Origin: DATEMU01 sp964414585
Lineage (GTDB): Bacteria > Planctomycetota > Phycisphaerae > UBA1845 > UTPLA1
Direction: 5' to 3'
DNA: 64,000 nt
NCBI GenBank assembly: GCA_964414585.1
Contig: CAYPXR010000025.1
Location: 44,962 to 108,961 of the forward strand
Below, one piece after another: positions 8,988-17,913 of the stretch (its first letter is position 1; the number at the start of each line of letters is the position of its first letter). The notes below the pieces were generated by a model, which worked only from the letters and a program-made list of their open reading frames with translations, did no database searches and was not told the origin of the DNA. The translations under genes and the position numbers were made by a program.

Positions 8988-11063
8988 ATGCCGGAAACTG
9001 GCTTGGAACCTGACGATCCACAAGAAGGCCGCACCAACGGCCGAAAACCGCGACCGGGCAAGGGCGGGCCGTTGCCGCCTCCGCGCATGAAGATGTCCCG
9101 CGGCGTGATGAGCTGGATCGGCTTTTTGCTGATCGCGATGATGATCGCGCTGGTCGTTTCGCAGGGCTACGTCGCTCCGCAACCCATCAGCATCGACACC
9201 TTCTGGAAACACGCGGCGGCCAACCGCTTTGAGACGATCGTTCTTTCCGACGACGAGATCACCGGCGAATTCCGCGAGTCGGCGCAGGGCCGTCCGCAGA
9301 GCCGGGTGAATTCGAAATTCAAAGTGACGTACAACACGACCGGCCAGGTGGCGGAAATTGAAGAGAAGCTGCGCAAGACGTGCCCGACGACGAAGATTGA
9401 ATATCAGCCGAGCAGCACGCCGTATATGAACCTGCTGATCGGGATCGTCCCGTGGATCCTCATCTTCGGCTTCATCTATTTCATCATCTTCCGTCATCTG
9501 CGGGCCTCGGCCGGCGGGGCGGGGATGCTCGGCAGCTTCGGCCGTTCGCGCCATCGCATCAGCAATAAGGAATTGACGAATATCACGTTCAAGGACGTGG
9601 CGGGCGTCGATGAGGCGAAGGAAGAAGTCGCCGAGATCATCGAGTTCCTCAAGACCCCCAAGAAATTCCAGCGCCTCGGCGGTCGCATCCCCCGCGGCGT
9701 GCTTCTCGTCGGCGAGCCGGGCTGCGGCAAGACGCTTCTGGCCAAGGCGATCGCGGGCGAGGCGGACGTGCCGTTCTTTTCGATCAGCGGCGCGGACTTT
9801 GTTGAGATGTTCGTCGGCGTCGGCGCCAGCCGGGTACGCGACTTGTTCAAATCGGCGAAGGAAAATTCGCCGTGCATCATCTTCCTGGACGAAATCGACG
9901 CGGTCGGCCGGCGTCGCGGGGCGGCCTACAACGGCGGCGGCCACGACGAACGCGAGCAGACGCTCAACGCCATTCTCGTCGAAATGGACGGCTTCGATAC
10001 GTCCGATCAGGTCATCGTTATCGCTGCGACCAATCGCGACGACATCCTCGATCCCGCATTGACGCGGCCGGGGCGATTCGATCGCCGCGTGTATGTCCCG
10101 CTGCCCGACATCAAGGGCCGCATGGAGATTCTCAAGGTCCATGCCCGCAAGGTGAAGATGTCGCCGCGGGTGGACCTCATGCGCCTGGCCCGCGGGACGC
10201 CGATGTTCAGCGGCGCCGAATTGGCCGCGATCATCAACGAAGCGGCGATCATCGCGACGATGCAGAACAAGGACCTTGTCGAGATGGGCGACCTTGAGGA
10301 AGCCCGCGACAAGATTCGCTACGGCCGCTCGAACAAGAGCCGGTCGATCGAAGAGCAGGAACGGCTGGCCACGGCCTATCACGAGGCGGGGCACACCGTC
10401 ATCCAGGTTCTCCTGCCCGACGCCGATCCGCTGCACAAGGTGACAATCATTCCGCGCGGCCGAGCCTTGGGCTCGACAATGTCGCTGCCGGAGAAGGACC
10501 GCTATGGTTTCGGCGTGCGCTGGTTGCATGCGACGATGCGCGTCCTTTGCGGCGGCCGTATCGCCGAATATCGCCACAGCAAGGACGCCAGCAGCGGCGC
10601 GGCGATGGACATCGAATACGCCACCAAGCTCGCCAAGGCGATGGTGGTCGAATGGGGCATGAGCCCCAAGCTCGGCTTCGTGAAGTATTCCCCCGAGTCG
10701 GGCAAAGAGGCGTTCTTCGGCAACGACAAGCCTTATTCAGATGAGACCGCCCAACTCATCGACGAAGAGGTCCGCCGCCTGATCGACGAAGCCTACCGCG
10801 ATGCGGAGCGAATCCTGACGGAGAACTGGGAAAAGGTGGAAGCCGTCGCCCAGGCGCTGATCAAACACGAGACGCTGGACGCCGATGAGGTTCGTTTGCT
10901 TTGTCGCGGCGAGTCGCTGGACCGGCCGAGCCTTTCCGGCATTCTTTCCGACGAGAGCACCGGCCCCAAGCCGCAATCGGCCCGACCGGTTGTCGGTCGT
11001 CCCGAGCCGCAGATGCCCGGCGGGCTGTCGGGGGGATCCATGCCGCAGCCAGGATTGGGCTGA
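8988..11063 (+). CDS. ftsH: ATP-dependent zinc metalloprotease FtsH
   Basis: A 691-residue membrane AAA+ protease. Two transmembrane segments (about residues 42-62 and 145-167) flank a short periplasmic domain. The AAA+ module follows, with Walker A GEPGCGKT (about 242-249; the usual form is GPPGTGKT), Walker B IIFLDEID, and the second region of homology ATNRDDILDPALTRPGRFDR. The protease domain has zinc motif HEAGH (about 465-469) and a third-ligand aspartate in SGAAMDIEY. FtsH unfolds and degrades membrane and regulatory proteins, and in Gram-negatives it controls LPS synthesis. The Gly/Pro-rich tail is poorly conserved. The long minus-strand frame over this gene is antisense shadow. Confidence 0.95.
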   Translation: MPETGLEPDDPQEGRTNGRKPRPGKGGPLPPPRMKMSRGVMSWIGFLLIAMMIALVVSQGYVAPQPISIDTFWKHAAANRFETIVLSDDEITGEFRESAQGRPQSRVNSKFKVTYNTTGQVAEIEEKLRKTCPTTKIEYQPSSTPYMNLLIGIVPWILIFGFIYFIIFRHLRASAGGAGMLGSFGRSRHRISNKELTNITFKDVAGVDEAKEEVAEIIEFLKTPKKFQRLGGRIPRGVLLVGEPGCGKTLLAKAIAGEADVPFFSISGADFVEMFVGVGASRVRDLFKSAKENSPCIIFLDEIDAVGRRRGAAYNGGGHDEREQTLNAILVEMDGFDTSDQVIVIAATNRDDILDPALTRPGRFDRRVYVPLPDIKGRMEILKVHARKVKMSPRVDLMRLARGTPMFSGAELAAIINEAAIIATMQNKDLVEMGDLEEARDKIRYGRSNKSRSIEEQERLATAYHEAGHTVIQVLLPDADPLHKVTIIPRGRALGSTMSLPEKDRYGFGVRWLHATMRVLCGGRIAEYRHSKDASSGAAMDIEYATKLAKAMVVEWGMSPKLGFVKYSPESGKEAFFGNDKPYSDETAQLIDEEVRRLIDEAYRDAERILTENWEKVEAVAQALIKHETLDADEVRLLCRGESLDRPSLSGILSDESTGPKPQSARPVVGRPEPQMPGGLSGGSMPQPGLG

Positions 11064-11065
11064 AC

Positions 11066-11176
11066 AAGAATTACGAATTACCAATAGCGAATTGCGAATC
11101 CCATAAGCGTGATCCCTGCCCGGGTCGAGGGGCCTTGCTTTTTCCTTTCGCTATTCGCTATTCTTAATTCTCTATC
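11066..11176. repeat. Short-repeat cluster of the 'TTCGCTATTC' family, inverted pair
   Basis: Between ftsH and the acetyltransferase, 11066-11101 carries degenerate copies of 'GAATTGCGAAT/GAATAGCGAA'. 11144-11176 carries the reverse complement (CTTTCGCTATTCGCTATTC and a degenerate tail). The two arms could pair into a long imperfect hairpin around the loop CCTGCCCGGGTCGAGG. The right arm's first 27 bases recur with one mismatch at 11710-11736. Confidence 0.7.
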
Positions 11177-11194
11177 TTGAAGGGTGCCTGCACC

Positions 11195-11665
11195 ATGGCC
11201 AATGCTGAAGTCGTGATCGTCGGTCCCGGTGAATTGCCGCTGATTACCGATCTCTACAATGAGATCTTTCGGCCGTCGCACGATGTCGAATTTTTTCGGC
11301 GACGCCTGCGCGGTCGGTATAACGCACTCCTCGTGGTCGCCCACGTGGACAAGCGGCCGGTCGCCTTTTCGACGGGCTTCGAGTTGAAACCGACGGTGTT
11401 TTTCTCGTGGCTCACGGGCATCCTTCCGGATTATCGCCGGATGGGGATCGCCACGCAGATGCACGAGGCTCAGTGCGCCTGGGCGCTGGAGCACGAGTAT
11501 CAGTACATGCGGATGGAGTGCCACAACGCCCATCGGCCGATCCTGCACATGGCGATCAAGATGGATTTCAACATCGTCGGCGTCCGCTGGGACCCCGACC
11601 GGCAGGATAATCTCATCATCTTTGAAAAGAGCATCGCGGACGGATCCAACGCCGAGGAAGAATGA
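11195..11665 (+). CDS. GNAT-family N-acetyltransferase
   Basis: A 156-residue protein from ATG 11195 (MANAEVVIVG), preceded by GAAGGGTG; an in-frame TTG at 11177 would read through repeat sequence and is rejected. The acetyl-CoA-binding signature is VTGILPDYRRMGIATQMHE-like (GILPDYRRMGIA, about residues 75-86), followed by the helix ECHNAHRPILHMAIKMDFN. The substrate is unknown. The gene is bracketed by two near-identical 27-base copies of a low-complexity repeat (11144 and 11710), so it may have moved as a cassette. Confidence 0.75.
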   Translation: MANAEVVIVGPGELPLITDLYNEIFRPSHDVEFFRRRLRGRYNALLVVAHVDKRPVAFSTGFELKPTVFFSWLTGILPDYRRMGIATQMHEAQCAWALEHEYQYMRMECHNAHRPILHMAIKMDFNIVGVRWDPDRQDNLIIFEKSIADGSNAEEE

Positions 11666-11709
11666 CGGATAGCAACGTAGCTCTGACCTCGCATGATTCG
11701 TTAGACGGG

Positions 11710-11745
11710 CCTTTCGCTATTCGCTATTCTTGATTCGCTATTTTC
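11710..11745. repeat. Second 'TTCGCTATTC' repeat, just before hutI
   Basis: CTTTCGCTATTCGCTATTC plus a degenerate repeat tail fills 11710-11745 and ends directly at the hutI start codon. It matches 11144-11170 over 27 bases with a single A/G difference, in the same orientation. Confidence 0.75.
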
Positions 11746-13002
11746 ATGCGCACGCTCCTGCACAACATTGGTCAGCTCGTCGCCGTGCCGCCCGGGCCGG
11801 TCGCGGGCGAGCGATTTGGCAATCCGCCAATCGTCGCAAACGCCGCGCTCGTGGTGGAGGACGGGCGAATCGCCTGGTTCGGGCCAAAGCAGCAGCGGCC
11901 GGAAGGGCCCTTTGACGACACGATTGACGCAGGTGGCGGGTGCGTCACGCCGGGATTGATCGATTGCCACACGCACGTCGTTTTCGCCGGTTCCCGTGAA
12001 GGGGAATTCGTCCAGAAAATCCGGGGCGCTTCCTATCTCGAAATCATGCAGGCCGGCGGGGGAATTCGCAGCACGATGCGCGCGGTCCGCGCGGCCAGCG
12101 TGCAGGAGTTGGTGGATGAATCACTGCCGCGCGTGCGGCGAATGATCGCGAACGGCGTCACGACGCTCGAAATCAAGAGTGGATACGGCCTCTCTCCGAT
12201 TGACGAATCCAAAATGCTTGAAGCCATACGCGAGATCGGAAGACAGGTTCAGATCGAGATTGTCCCCACCTACCTCGCCGCGCACACGGTCCCTCCGGAG
12301 TTTGAGGGGAAAGCGGATGCCTATATCGAACCGGTATGTAACGCCAAATTGCTTCGGCTTTTCGTTAAGGAAAGGTTGGCTGAATTTGCGGATGTGTTTT
12401 GCGAACGCGGGGCTTTCACCGTCGAGCAATCCAGGAAGTTTCTCACCGCCTGCAAGAAGGCGGGACTGACGCCGAAGATCCATGCAGAGCAAATTACGAA
12501 TTCCGGGGGCATGAAGATGGCGGTCGAACTCGGCGCGGCGTCGGCCGATCATCTCGAATGCGTGAACGACGAGGACATCGCCGCGTTGAAGGCGTCGAAG
12601 ACCATTCCCGTCCTATTGCCCGGTTGCTCGTTTTTCCTGAATACACCGCCGGCGCCGGCGCGAAAGATGATCGACGCGGGGCTGCCGGTCGCGCTGGCAA
12701 CGGATTGCAATCCCGGCTCGTCGATGATCGAATCGCTCCCACTGGTCATGTCGATTGCCTGCACGCTGCTGCGGATGACGCCGATGGAGTGCCTCGTCGC
12801 TTGCACGGCAAACGCCGCGGCGGCGTTGAATCGGGCGGATCGAATCGGCGCCATTGAAATCGGGCACCAGGCGGACTTGCTGATCCTCGATGTGCCCCAC
12901 ATCGATGCGTGGCCCTATCGAGTCGGCGTTCGAGCCGTCCGAATGGCACTCAAAGGCGGGCGGCCCATCGCGTTCGATTGTGAGGACGCAACGCAGCGCT
13001 GA
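11746..13002 (+). CDS. hutI: Imidazolonepropionase
   Basis: A 418-residue amidohydrolase that opens the imidazolone ring in the third step of histidine degradation, giving N-formimino-glutamate. Signatures: PGLIDCHTHVVFAGSRE with the metal-binding HxH (about residues 70-86), EIKSGYGL, KIHAEQ and LATDCNPGS. These are all diagnostic of HutI rather than other amidohydrolases. The length matches the family (about 405-420). The product is the substrate of the formiminotransferase encoded at 16202, but a kinase and a lipoprotein gene on the other strand separate the two. hutH and hutU are not in the window. Confidence 0.95.
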   Translation: MRTLLHNIGQLVAVPPGPVAGERFGNPPIVANAALVVEDGRIAWFGPKQQRPEGPFDDTIDAGGGCVTPGLIDCHTHVVFAGSREGEFVQKIRGASYLEIMQAGGGIRSTMRAVRAASVQELVDESLPRVRRMIANGVTTLEIKSGYGLSPIDESKMLEAIREIGRQVQIEIVPTYLAAHTVPPEFEGKADAYIEPVCNAKLLRLFVKERLAEFADVFCERGAFTVEQSRKFLTACKKAGLTPKIHAEQITNSGGMKMAVELGAASADHLECVNDEDIAALKASKTIPVLLPGCSFFLNTPPAPARKMIDAGLPVALATDCNPGSSMIESLPLVMSIACTLLRMTPMECLVACTANAAAALNRADRIGAIEIGHQADLLILDVPHIDAWPYRVGVRAVRMALKGGRPIAFDCEDATQR

Positions 13003-13027
13003 TCCAGCAGGTCGCCGGGCTTCGTTG

Positions 13028-13690
13028 TCAACGATCGGCATCCAGGATATTCGCGTCTGCGGCAAAGCCCATGATATCGTCGACGAGCGTTCTCGTCGGG
13101 CCGGAAATCGTCTGAGGATCGTCAAAGGTATTGGGTGGATGGAAGACGACGAATCGCTCGACATTGTTGTAAGGGTACTTGAAATCCCACTGCTTGAATT
13201 TTGATGGATCGGAACGCAGAGTCACCTTCGCCCATTCGGTCCCGGTCTTCTTCAAGAGAAATAGGTAGACGTCGTTATTGACTTCGTTGATCCAAACGAT
13301 CATCGTGGCGCGGCTGCCACCGGCGGTGGCATCGACCAGCCCGCCCTCCACATAGGGGCAGTCGCCAGCGGCATAAACCCAGCCCGCTTCGAGAGCGACC
13401 CGCGGCTCGGAGTGAAGGAACTTGGCCTTGGCGGGCGGGACCGGATCACCGACGTAGGGATGGGGCCCGATGAGCGCATCGAACGCCAGGTCGCGACTGG
13501 CGGTCTTGAAGACCTGCACACGCTGGAAGTTCGTGGATTCCAGTTTTTCCATTGGTCGAAGCATCACATCGGTGACAATGGCCCTGGAACTTTTTCGATC
13601 GAGATCATGCGGACCGAAGCTTTCTGTGACGCAGCCGCTCCAGATGATGACAAAGGCGGAAAGTGACAAGAAGTTCATACGGGTTTTCAT
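13028..13690 (-). CDS. Lipoprotein of unknown function, partner of the CHASE2 kinase
   Basis: A 220-residue protein with a signal peptide and lipobox (IWSGC, about residues 16-20). The mature part has no recognised domain; it is predicted to be beta-rich (AGWVYAAGDCPYVEGGLVDA, VNNDVYLFLLKK). It starts 12 bases after the CHASE2 kinase gene ends on the same strand, so the two are almost certainly cotranscribed. An extracytoplasmic lipoprotein beside a kinase with an extracytoplasmic CHASE2 sensor suggests, as inference only, that it feeds the sensor or marks the same envelope process. Confidence 0.6.
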   Translation of the reverse strand: MKTRMNFLSLSAFVIIWSGCVTESFGPHDLDRKSSRAIVTDVMLRPMEKLESTNFQRVQVFKTASRDLAFDALIGPHPYVGDPVPPAKAKFLHSEPRVALEAGWVYAAGDCPYVEGGLVDATAGGSRATMIVWINEVNNDVYLFLLKKTGTEWAKVTLRSDPSKFKQWDFKYPYNNVERFVVFHPPNTFDDPQTISGPTRTLVDDIMGFAADANILDADR

Positions 13691-13702
13691 TAAGATTCTC
13701 CT

Positions 13703-16021
13703 TTATGAAGCGGTTCGTCGTCCAATCGTGCTTTTTTCAGGCATCCAAAGGCTCAATTCGCCTGCCATGATCATTGCGAGCATCGGGATCAGAGGAATCC
13801 AGACGACCGTGGCCCATCGGACCATGACGAAGCTCGCGACCAGTCCCGTAGCGGTCGCGGCGGCCACCAGCAGATAGGCCTTCCAGCGTCGTCGGGAGGT
13901 CATCGCGGCAAACAGACACCCCAACAAGGCGCCGCCGATGTTCAACGCCGTTCGCATCATGGTGTGCGGGCGATCGACCGCCATCGATCGCAACATCATA
14001 TCGATCCCCACGGCATGCGCGTAACAGCCCGGCAGCGTGCGGCCATCCGGATGAGAATGCCGATCTGTTCGACCGTGCATATCGCCGATGACGATCACCT
14101 TTCCACGGAACAGGTCGTCAAGTTCTCCCGCCTTGATTGAAAAGACCTTTGAATATTCGGTTGTGGTCGCGGCGAAAGCATGGTCGTCGGGCATTGGCAG
14201 AACAAAATAGCCGACGCGGTCTCCCGCTTTGAGCCCCATTTCCGGCGTATCAGCGGGCACCGATTTCAGGTAGGTCAGATCGACGTGATCGGATTGTTCG
14301 AGGAGTATCCTGGACTGGGGGACGGCTGGCTCCGCCTTGTAATAAAGAACCTCCACGGCTTCATTCGACTCATCGATGCGAAAAGCCGGTTCGGCGTCCG
14401 GATGGCGACAGGCTGCCAGTGTGGTCAGCGCCATCGAAGGAAGCGGTTCGGCCAGGCCGCGCTGCATGAAAAGCACCAGGTGCCAGGGGGATTCCTTTGT
14501 CAGGCCAGCAACGGGGCGACCCCAGCGGACGTGAGGAGCGATCGTGCGGCTCAACTTTGCTGCCGACAATCCCTGGAGCGGCCATTCGGTCACGTTGACG
14601 ATGACGTCCGCGCCGGCGTCGCGCAGGGCCATTGCGCCGCGCGCAAAATCCGCATCAAACGGCGTGTCACTTTCGAAGGTAATGTCGAAAGCAACGGCCC
14701 TTACGCCGGTGCGGGCCAAACGTTCCATCAACCGGCCATGCAGGCGGCGCAGGCTTCGACGATTGTTCTTTGTAACGTCGGACAGCGACTCCTGCCGAGC
14801 CAGCGCGTCGATATCGGTCTCATCCGTCAGCGCGATCAGGCGGACCTGTTGAAGCGCGGCATTCGGCGTCGTCGTCACGAGTTGGTCTGTGAGGAAGCGA
14901 TCAAGGACGATGGAGGCCCGAGTCCATTTGAAGAACAAGGGCTCGCCGATCCAGGCTGCGAAGAGCGTGGCCACGGAAACGATGGCCAGCTGCACCGCGA
15001 CGGGATGCCGGGCGACGCCCTGGCGGAGGTGCCGGCGGAGCAGATCGATGACGCTGTCCTGCTTCGCCGAAATGGTCGAGCCTGCCAGGAAGGCGCGGAG
15101 GTCCTCGGCCAAAGCTGCCGCGGAGGGATATCGGCGCTCGCGTTCTTTGGCGAGACACTTCAGGACGATCGTATCCAAATCATCTTCGATGCCTTTGCAG
15201 ATGGAACTGGGCCGCGGGGGCCGGGCGTGCGAGATGTTGTGAATCGCCTCGGTCCAGGTTCCGTCGGTATCGTAGGGCATGCGTCCGGTCAAGATCATGA
15301 AGAGGATAATCCCCAAGGCGTAGATGTCGGTCCGGGCGTCGATGGCGGCCGGATCGCCGGCGGCCTGCTCCGGGGCAAGGTAGCGCAAGGTGCCCAAGAC
15401 GGCCCGAGTCGACGAAACCTGCTGGTCCACGTTTTCCGACAAAGTGCGCGCCAGTCCGAAATCAAGAATGTGAGGTTGGCCGTCGCTGTCGACGAGGATG
15501 TTCTGGGGTTTGAGATCGCGGTGGACAATCCCTTGTGCGTGGGCATAGGTGACCGCTTCGCAGACGGTGAGCGCGAGCCGGACGATCAGGTCGATCGAGG
15601 CGCCCTGGGCGCGGAGGTATTCGTCCAGTCGCAGACCGCGGACGTAGTCCATGACGTAGAACTGGCGGCCGTCCCTGGTCAAGTCGGCGTGAAAGATCGA
15701 GACGATGTTGGGGTGGCGGAGTTGGGCGAGGAGTTCGATCTCGCGTTGAAAGCGTCGTCGCGCATCGCGATCGGCGTAATGGCCATGCAGCAAGACCTTG
15801 ATGGCGACTTTTCGTTTGGTCGCGAGCTGCACCGCCTGATAGACGATGCCTTGTCCGCCGCGGCTGATTTCGGCGACGATTTCGAAACCGGGGAATAAGT
15901 CGGCCGGCGTTGGCAGCACATCGCTGGGGGCAACGGGGGAATTGTTCTGTCGCGCAGGAGTGGTGGACTCCGAGCGGTTCTCCCCGGGAGTGGACGGTGG
16001 CGAAGTCTCAGACAAGACCAA
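13703..16021 (-). CDS. Ser/Thr protein kinase with CHASE2 sensor domain
   Basis: A 772-residue protein. The cytoplasmic kinase domain (about residues 48-310) has glycine loop GGQGIVYQAVQ, VAIKVLL lysine, HRDLKPQN catalytic loop, DFGLA and APEQ. A transmembrane helix (about 340-360) leads to a CHASE2 domain with the typical start VRLIALTDETD and RTGVRAVAFDITFESDTPFD. Further hydrophobic helices follow near the C-terminus. CHASE2 is an extracytoplasmic sensor also found on adenylate cyclases and histidine kinases. The N-terminal 45 residues are Ser/Pro-rich linker. The only long start is TTG 16021 with a poor ribosome binding site, so the true start is uncertain. It is followed by the lipoprotein gene at 13028-13690. 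Confidence 0.88.
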   Translation of the reverse strand: MVLSETSPPSTPGENRSESTTPARQNNSPVAPSDVLPTPADLFPGFEIVAEISRGGQGIVYQAVQLATKRKVAIKVLLHGHYADRDARRRFQREIELLAQLRHPNIVSIFHADLTRDGRQFYVMDYVRGLRLDEYLRAQGASIDLIVRLALTVCEAVTYAHAQGIVHRDLKPQNILVDSDGQPHILDFGLARTLSENVDQQVSSTRAVLGTLRYLAPEQAAGDPAAIDARTDIYALGIILFMILTGRMPYDTDGTWTEAIHNISHARPPRPSSICKGIEDDLDTIVLKCLAKERERRYPSAAALAEDLRAFLAGSTISAKQDSVIDLLRRHLRQGVARHPVAVQLAIVSVATLFAAWIGEPLFFKWTRASIVLDRFLTDQLVTTTPNAALQQVRLIALTDETDIDALARQESLSDVTKNNRRSLRRLHGRLMERLARTGVRAVAFDITFESDTPFDADFARGAMALRDAGADVIVNVTEWPLQGLSAAKLSRTIAPHVRWGRPVAGLTKESPWHLVLFMQRGLAEPLPSMALTTLAACRHPDAEPAFRIDESNEAVEVLYYKAEPAVPQSRILLEQSDHVDLTYLKSVPADTPEMGLKAGDRVGYFVLPMPDDHAFAATTTEYSKVFSIKAGELDDLFRGKVIVIGDMHGRTDRHSHPDGRTLPGCYAHAVGIDMMLRSMAVDRPHTMMRTALNIGGALLGCLFAAMTSRRRWKAYLLVAAATATGLVASFVMVRWATVVWIPLIPMLAMIMAGELSLWMPEKSTIGRRTAS

Positions 16022-16201
16022 CTCCGGCCAACGGCGACGAATTGTCCAATGAGAAGACGGTGGCGATGCAGTGCCCGACTAGAACATTCGCCGCATTAGG
16101 TTGAAATAGTATCCGAAACGGCAGGGTCGTGTAAAGGCTTCGCCCGGCTTGGGTTGCGGGTTGAGCGGCAGAGTCCTAGTCTACCGGTCAGAGGGTTGGG
16201 C

Positions 16202-17884
16202 ATGCCACCACTGATTGAGTGCGTTCCGAATTTTTCCGAAGGCCGCGACCGGGCCGTCATTAAGCAGATCACCGATCAGGTGGAGACGGTTGAGGGTGTT
16301 CGCCTGCTCGACGTCGATCCCGGCGCGGCGACGAACCGCACCGTCGTGACGTTTGTCGGGCCACCGGAAGCGGTCTGCGAGGCAGCGTTTCGCGCGGCCC
16401 GAAAGGCCGCCGAGCTGATCGACATGCGCCGGCACAAGGGTGAGCACCCGCGATTCGGGGCGATGGACGTCTGCCCGCTGATTCCCATCGCCGGGATCAC
16501 GATGGAGGAGACGGTCGAATATTCAAAAAAGCTCGGCCGCCGGCTCGGCGAGGAGTTGGGGATTTCCATCTATCTCTACGAATACGCGGCAACGAAGCCG
16601 GATCGCAAGAATCTGGCGAACGTTCGAGCAGGTGAGTATGAGGGGCTCGCCGACAAGCTGGGTCGCCCGGAGTGGAAGCCCGATTTCGGCCCGGCGACGC
16701 TCAACGAAAAGAGCGGGGCGACGGCGGTCGGAGCGCGGGATTTTCTCGTCGCCTACAACGTCAATTTGAACACCACGAGCGTCCGGCGAGCCAACGCCAT
16801 CGCCTACGACATCCGCGAAAAGGGCCGCGTGAAAACGGTCGATGGCACGTCAAGCGGCAAGCCGGTGCTCGACGCCAAGGGGGAAAAGGTCTGGACGCCG
16901 GGTTCTCTGAAGTGTTGCAAGGCGATCGGCTGGTTCATTGAAGAATATGGCATCGCGCAGATTTCGATCAACCTGACCAACCTTGCGGTCACGCCGATTC
17001 ACGTTGCATTTGACGAGTGCTGCAAAAAGGCGGACGCGCGCGGCGTGCGCGCCACGGGCAGCGAGATCGTGGGCATGGTCCCGCTGGCGGCGATGCTCGA
17101 GGCGGGGCGATATTTCCTGCGGAAACAGCAGCGATCCGTCGGCGTCAGCGACCCGGAGTTGATCAAGATCGCAATCAAAAGCCTGGGGCTGAACGATCTC
17201 AGCCCGTTCAAGCCGGAGGAAAAGATCATCGAATACGCCATCGCGGACAAGAACGCGAAGCGCCTGGTGGATCGGACGGTCGAGGGCTTCGTGGAATTGA
17301 CGGCGAGCGAAGCGCCGGCGCCCGGTGGCGGGAGCGTGTCGGCGATGGTTGGGGCGTTGGGGGCGGCGCTGGCAACGATGGTGGCGAATCTGTCGAGCCA
17401 CAAACGCGGCTGGGACGAGCGTTGGGAGGAATTTTCCAATTGGGCGGATAAGGGCAAGCAGCATTGGACGCGTTTGATGAGGCTTGTGGATGAAGATACG
17501 TCGGCGTTCAACGCGCTAATGGCGGCTTTTGGCTTGCCCAAGAGCAGCGAAGCGGAGAAGTCCGCGCGATCGGCCGCGATTCAAGCGGCGACGAAGCAGG
17601 CGATCGAAGCGCCGCTGGCGGTGATGGAAGAGGCGTTGGCCTCGATGGACGTCATCGCCGCGATGGCCGAGCATGGCATGGAAGCGAGCGTTTCCGATGC
17701 CGGGGTCGCGGCAGCCTGTGCCCGCGCGGCGGTGATCGGAGCACATCTCAACGTGAAGATCAACGCAAAAAGCCTCACCGACAAGTCCGCCCCGGAAGCG
17801 TTCGGCAAACGGGCGGGTGAAATCGAAGCCAAGGCGATCACCCGTGAGAGGGAGATCATCAATATCGTTGTCGGAAAGCTCTAG
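16202..17884 (+). CDS. ftcD: Bifunctional glutamate formiminotransferase / formiminotetrahydrofolate cyclodeaminase
   Basis: A 560-residue protein from ATG 16202 (AGAGGG nine bases upstream; the GTG at 16154 is rejected). Residues 1-180 are the formiminotransferase N-domain (MPPLIECVPNFSEGRD, HKGEHPRFGAMDVCPLIP) and about 181-330 its C-subdomain. From about 350 comes the cyclodeaminase, with APAPGGGSVSAMVGALGAAL. It moves the formimino group of formiminoglutamate to tetrahydrofolate and then releases ammonia, leaving 5,10-methenyl-THF. The fused form is that of animal FTCD; many bacteria have separate proteins. It ends the tetrahydrofolate-linked histidine route together with hutI at 11746. 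Confidence 0.93.
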   Translation: MPPLIECVPNFSEGRDRAVIKQITDQVETVEGVRLLDVDPGAATNRTVVTFVGPPEAVCEAAFRAARKAAELIDMRRHKGEHPRFGAMDVCPLIPIAGITMEETVEYSKKLGRRLGEELGISIYLYEYAATKPDRKNLANVRAGEYEGLADKLGRPEWKPDFGPATLNEKSGATAVGARDFLVAYNVNLNTTSVRRANAIAYDIREKGRVKTVDGTSSGKPVLDAKGEKVWTPGSLKCCKAIGWFIEEYGIAQISINLTNLAVTPIHVAFDECCKKADARGVRATGSEIVGMVPLAAMLEAGRYFLRKQQRSVGVSDPELIKIAIKSLGLNDLSPFKPEEKIIEYAIADKNAKRLVDRTVEGFVELTASEAPAPGGGSVSAMVGALGAALATMVANLSSHKRGWDERWEEFSNWADKGKQHWTRLMRLVDEDTSAFNALMAAFGLPKSSEAEKSARSAAIQAATKQAIEAPLAVMEEALASMDVIAAMAEHGMEASVSDAGVAAACARAAVIGAHLNVKINAKSLTDKSAPEAFGKRAGEIEAKAITREREIINIVVGKL

Positions 17885-17913
17885 GCGCCGAGTCACACGG
17901 GGCCAGACTAACG

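Noticed and set aside
8982..10577. 531-codon minus-strand frame over ftsH
   Set aside because: Antisense shadow of ftsH; composition dominated by Arg, Ala and Asp/His.
14180..15898. 572-codon plus-strand frame
   Set aside because: Antisense of the CHASE2 kinase; a GC-rich codon-position artefact with no motifs.
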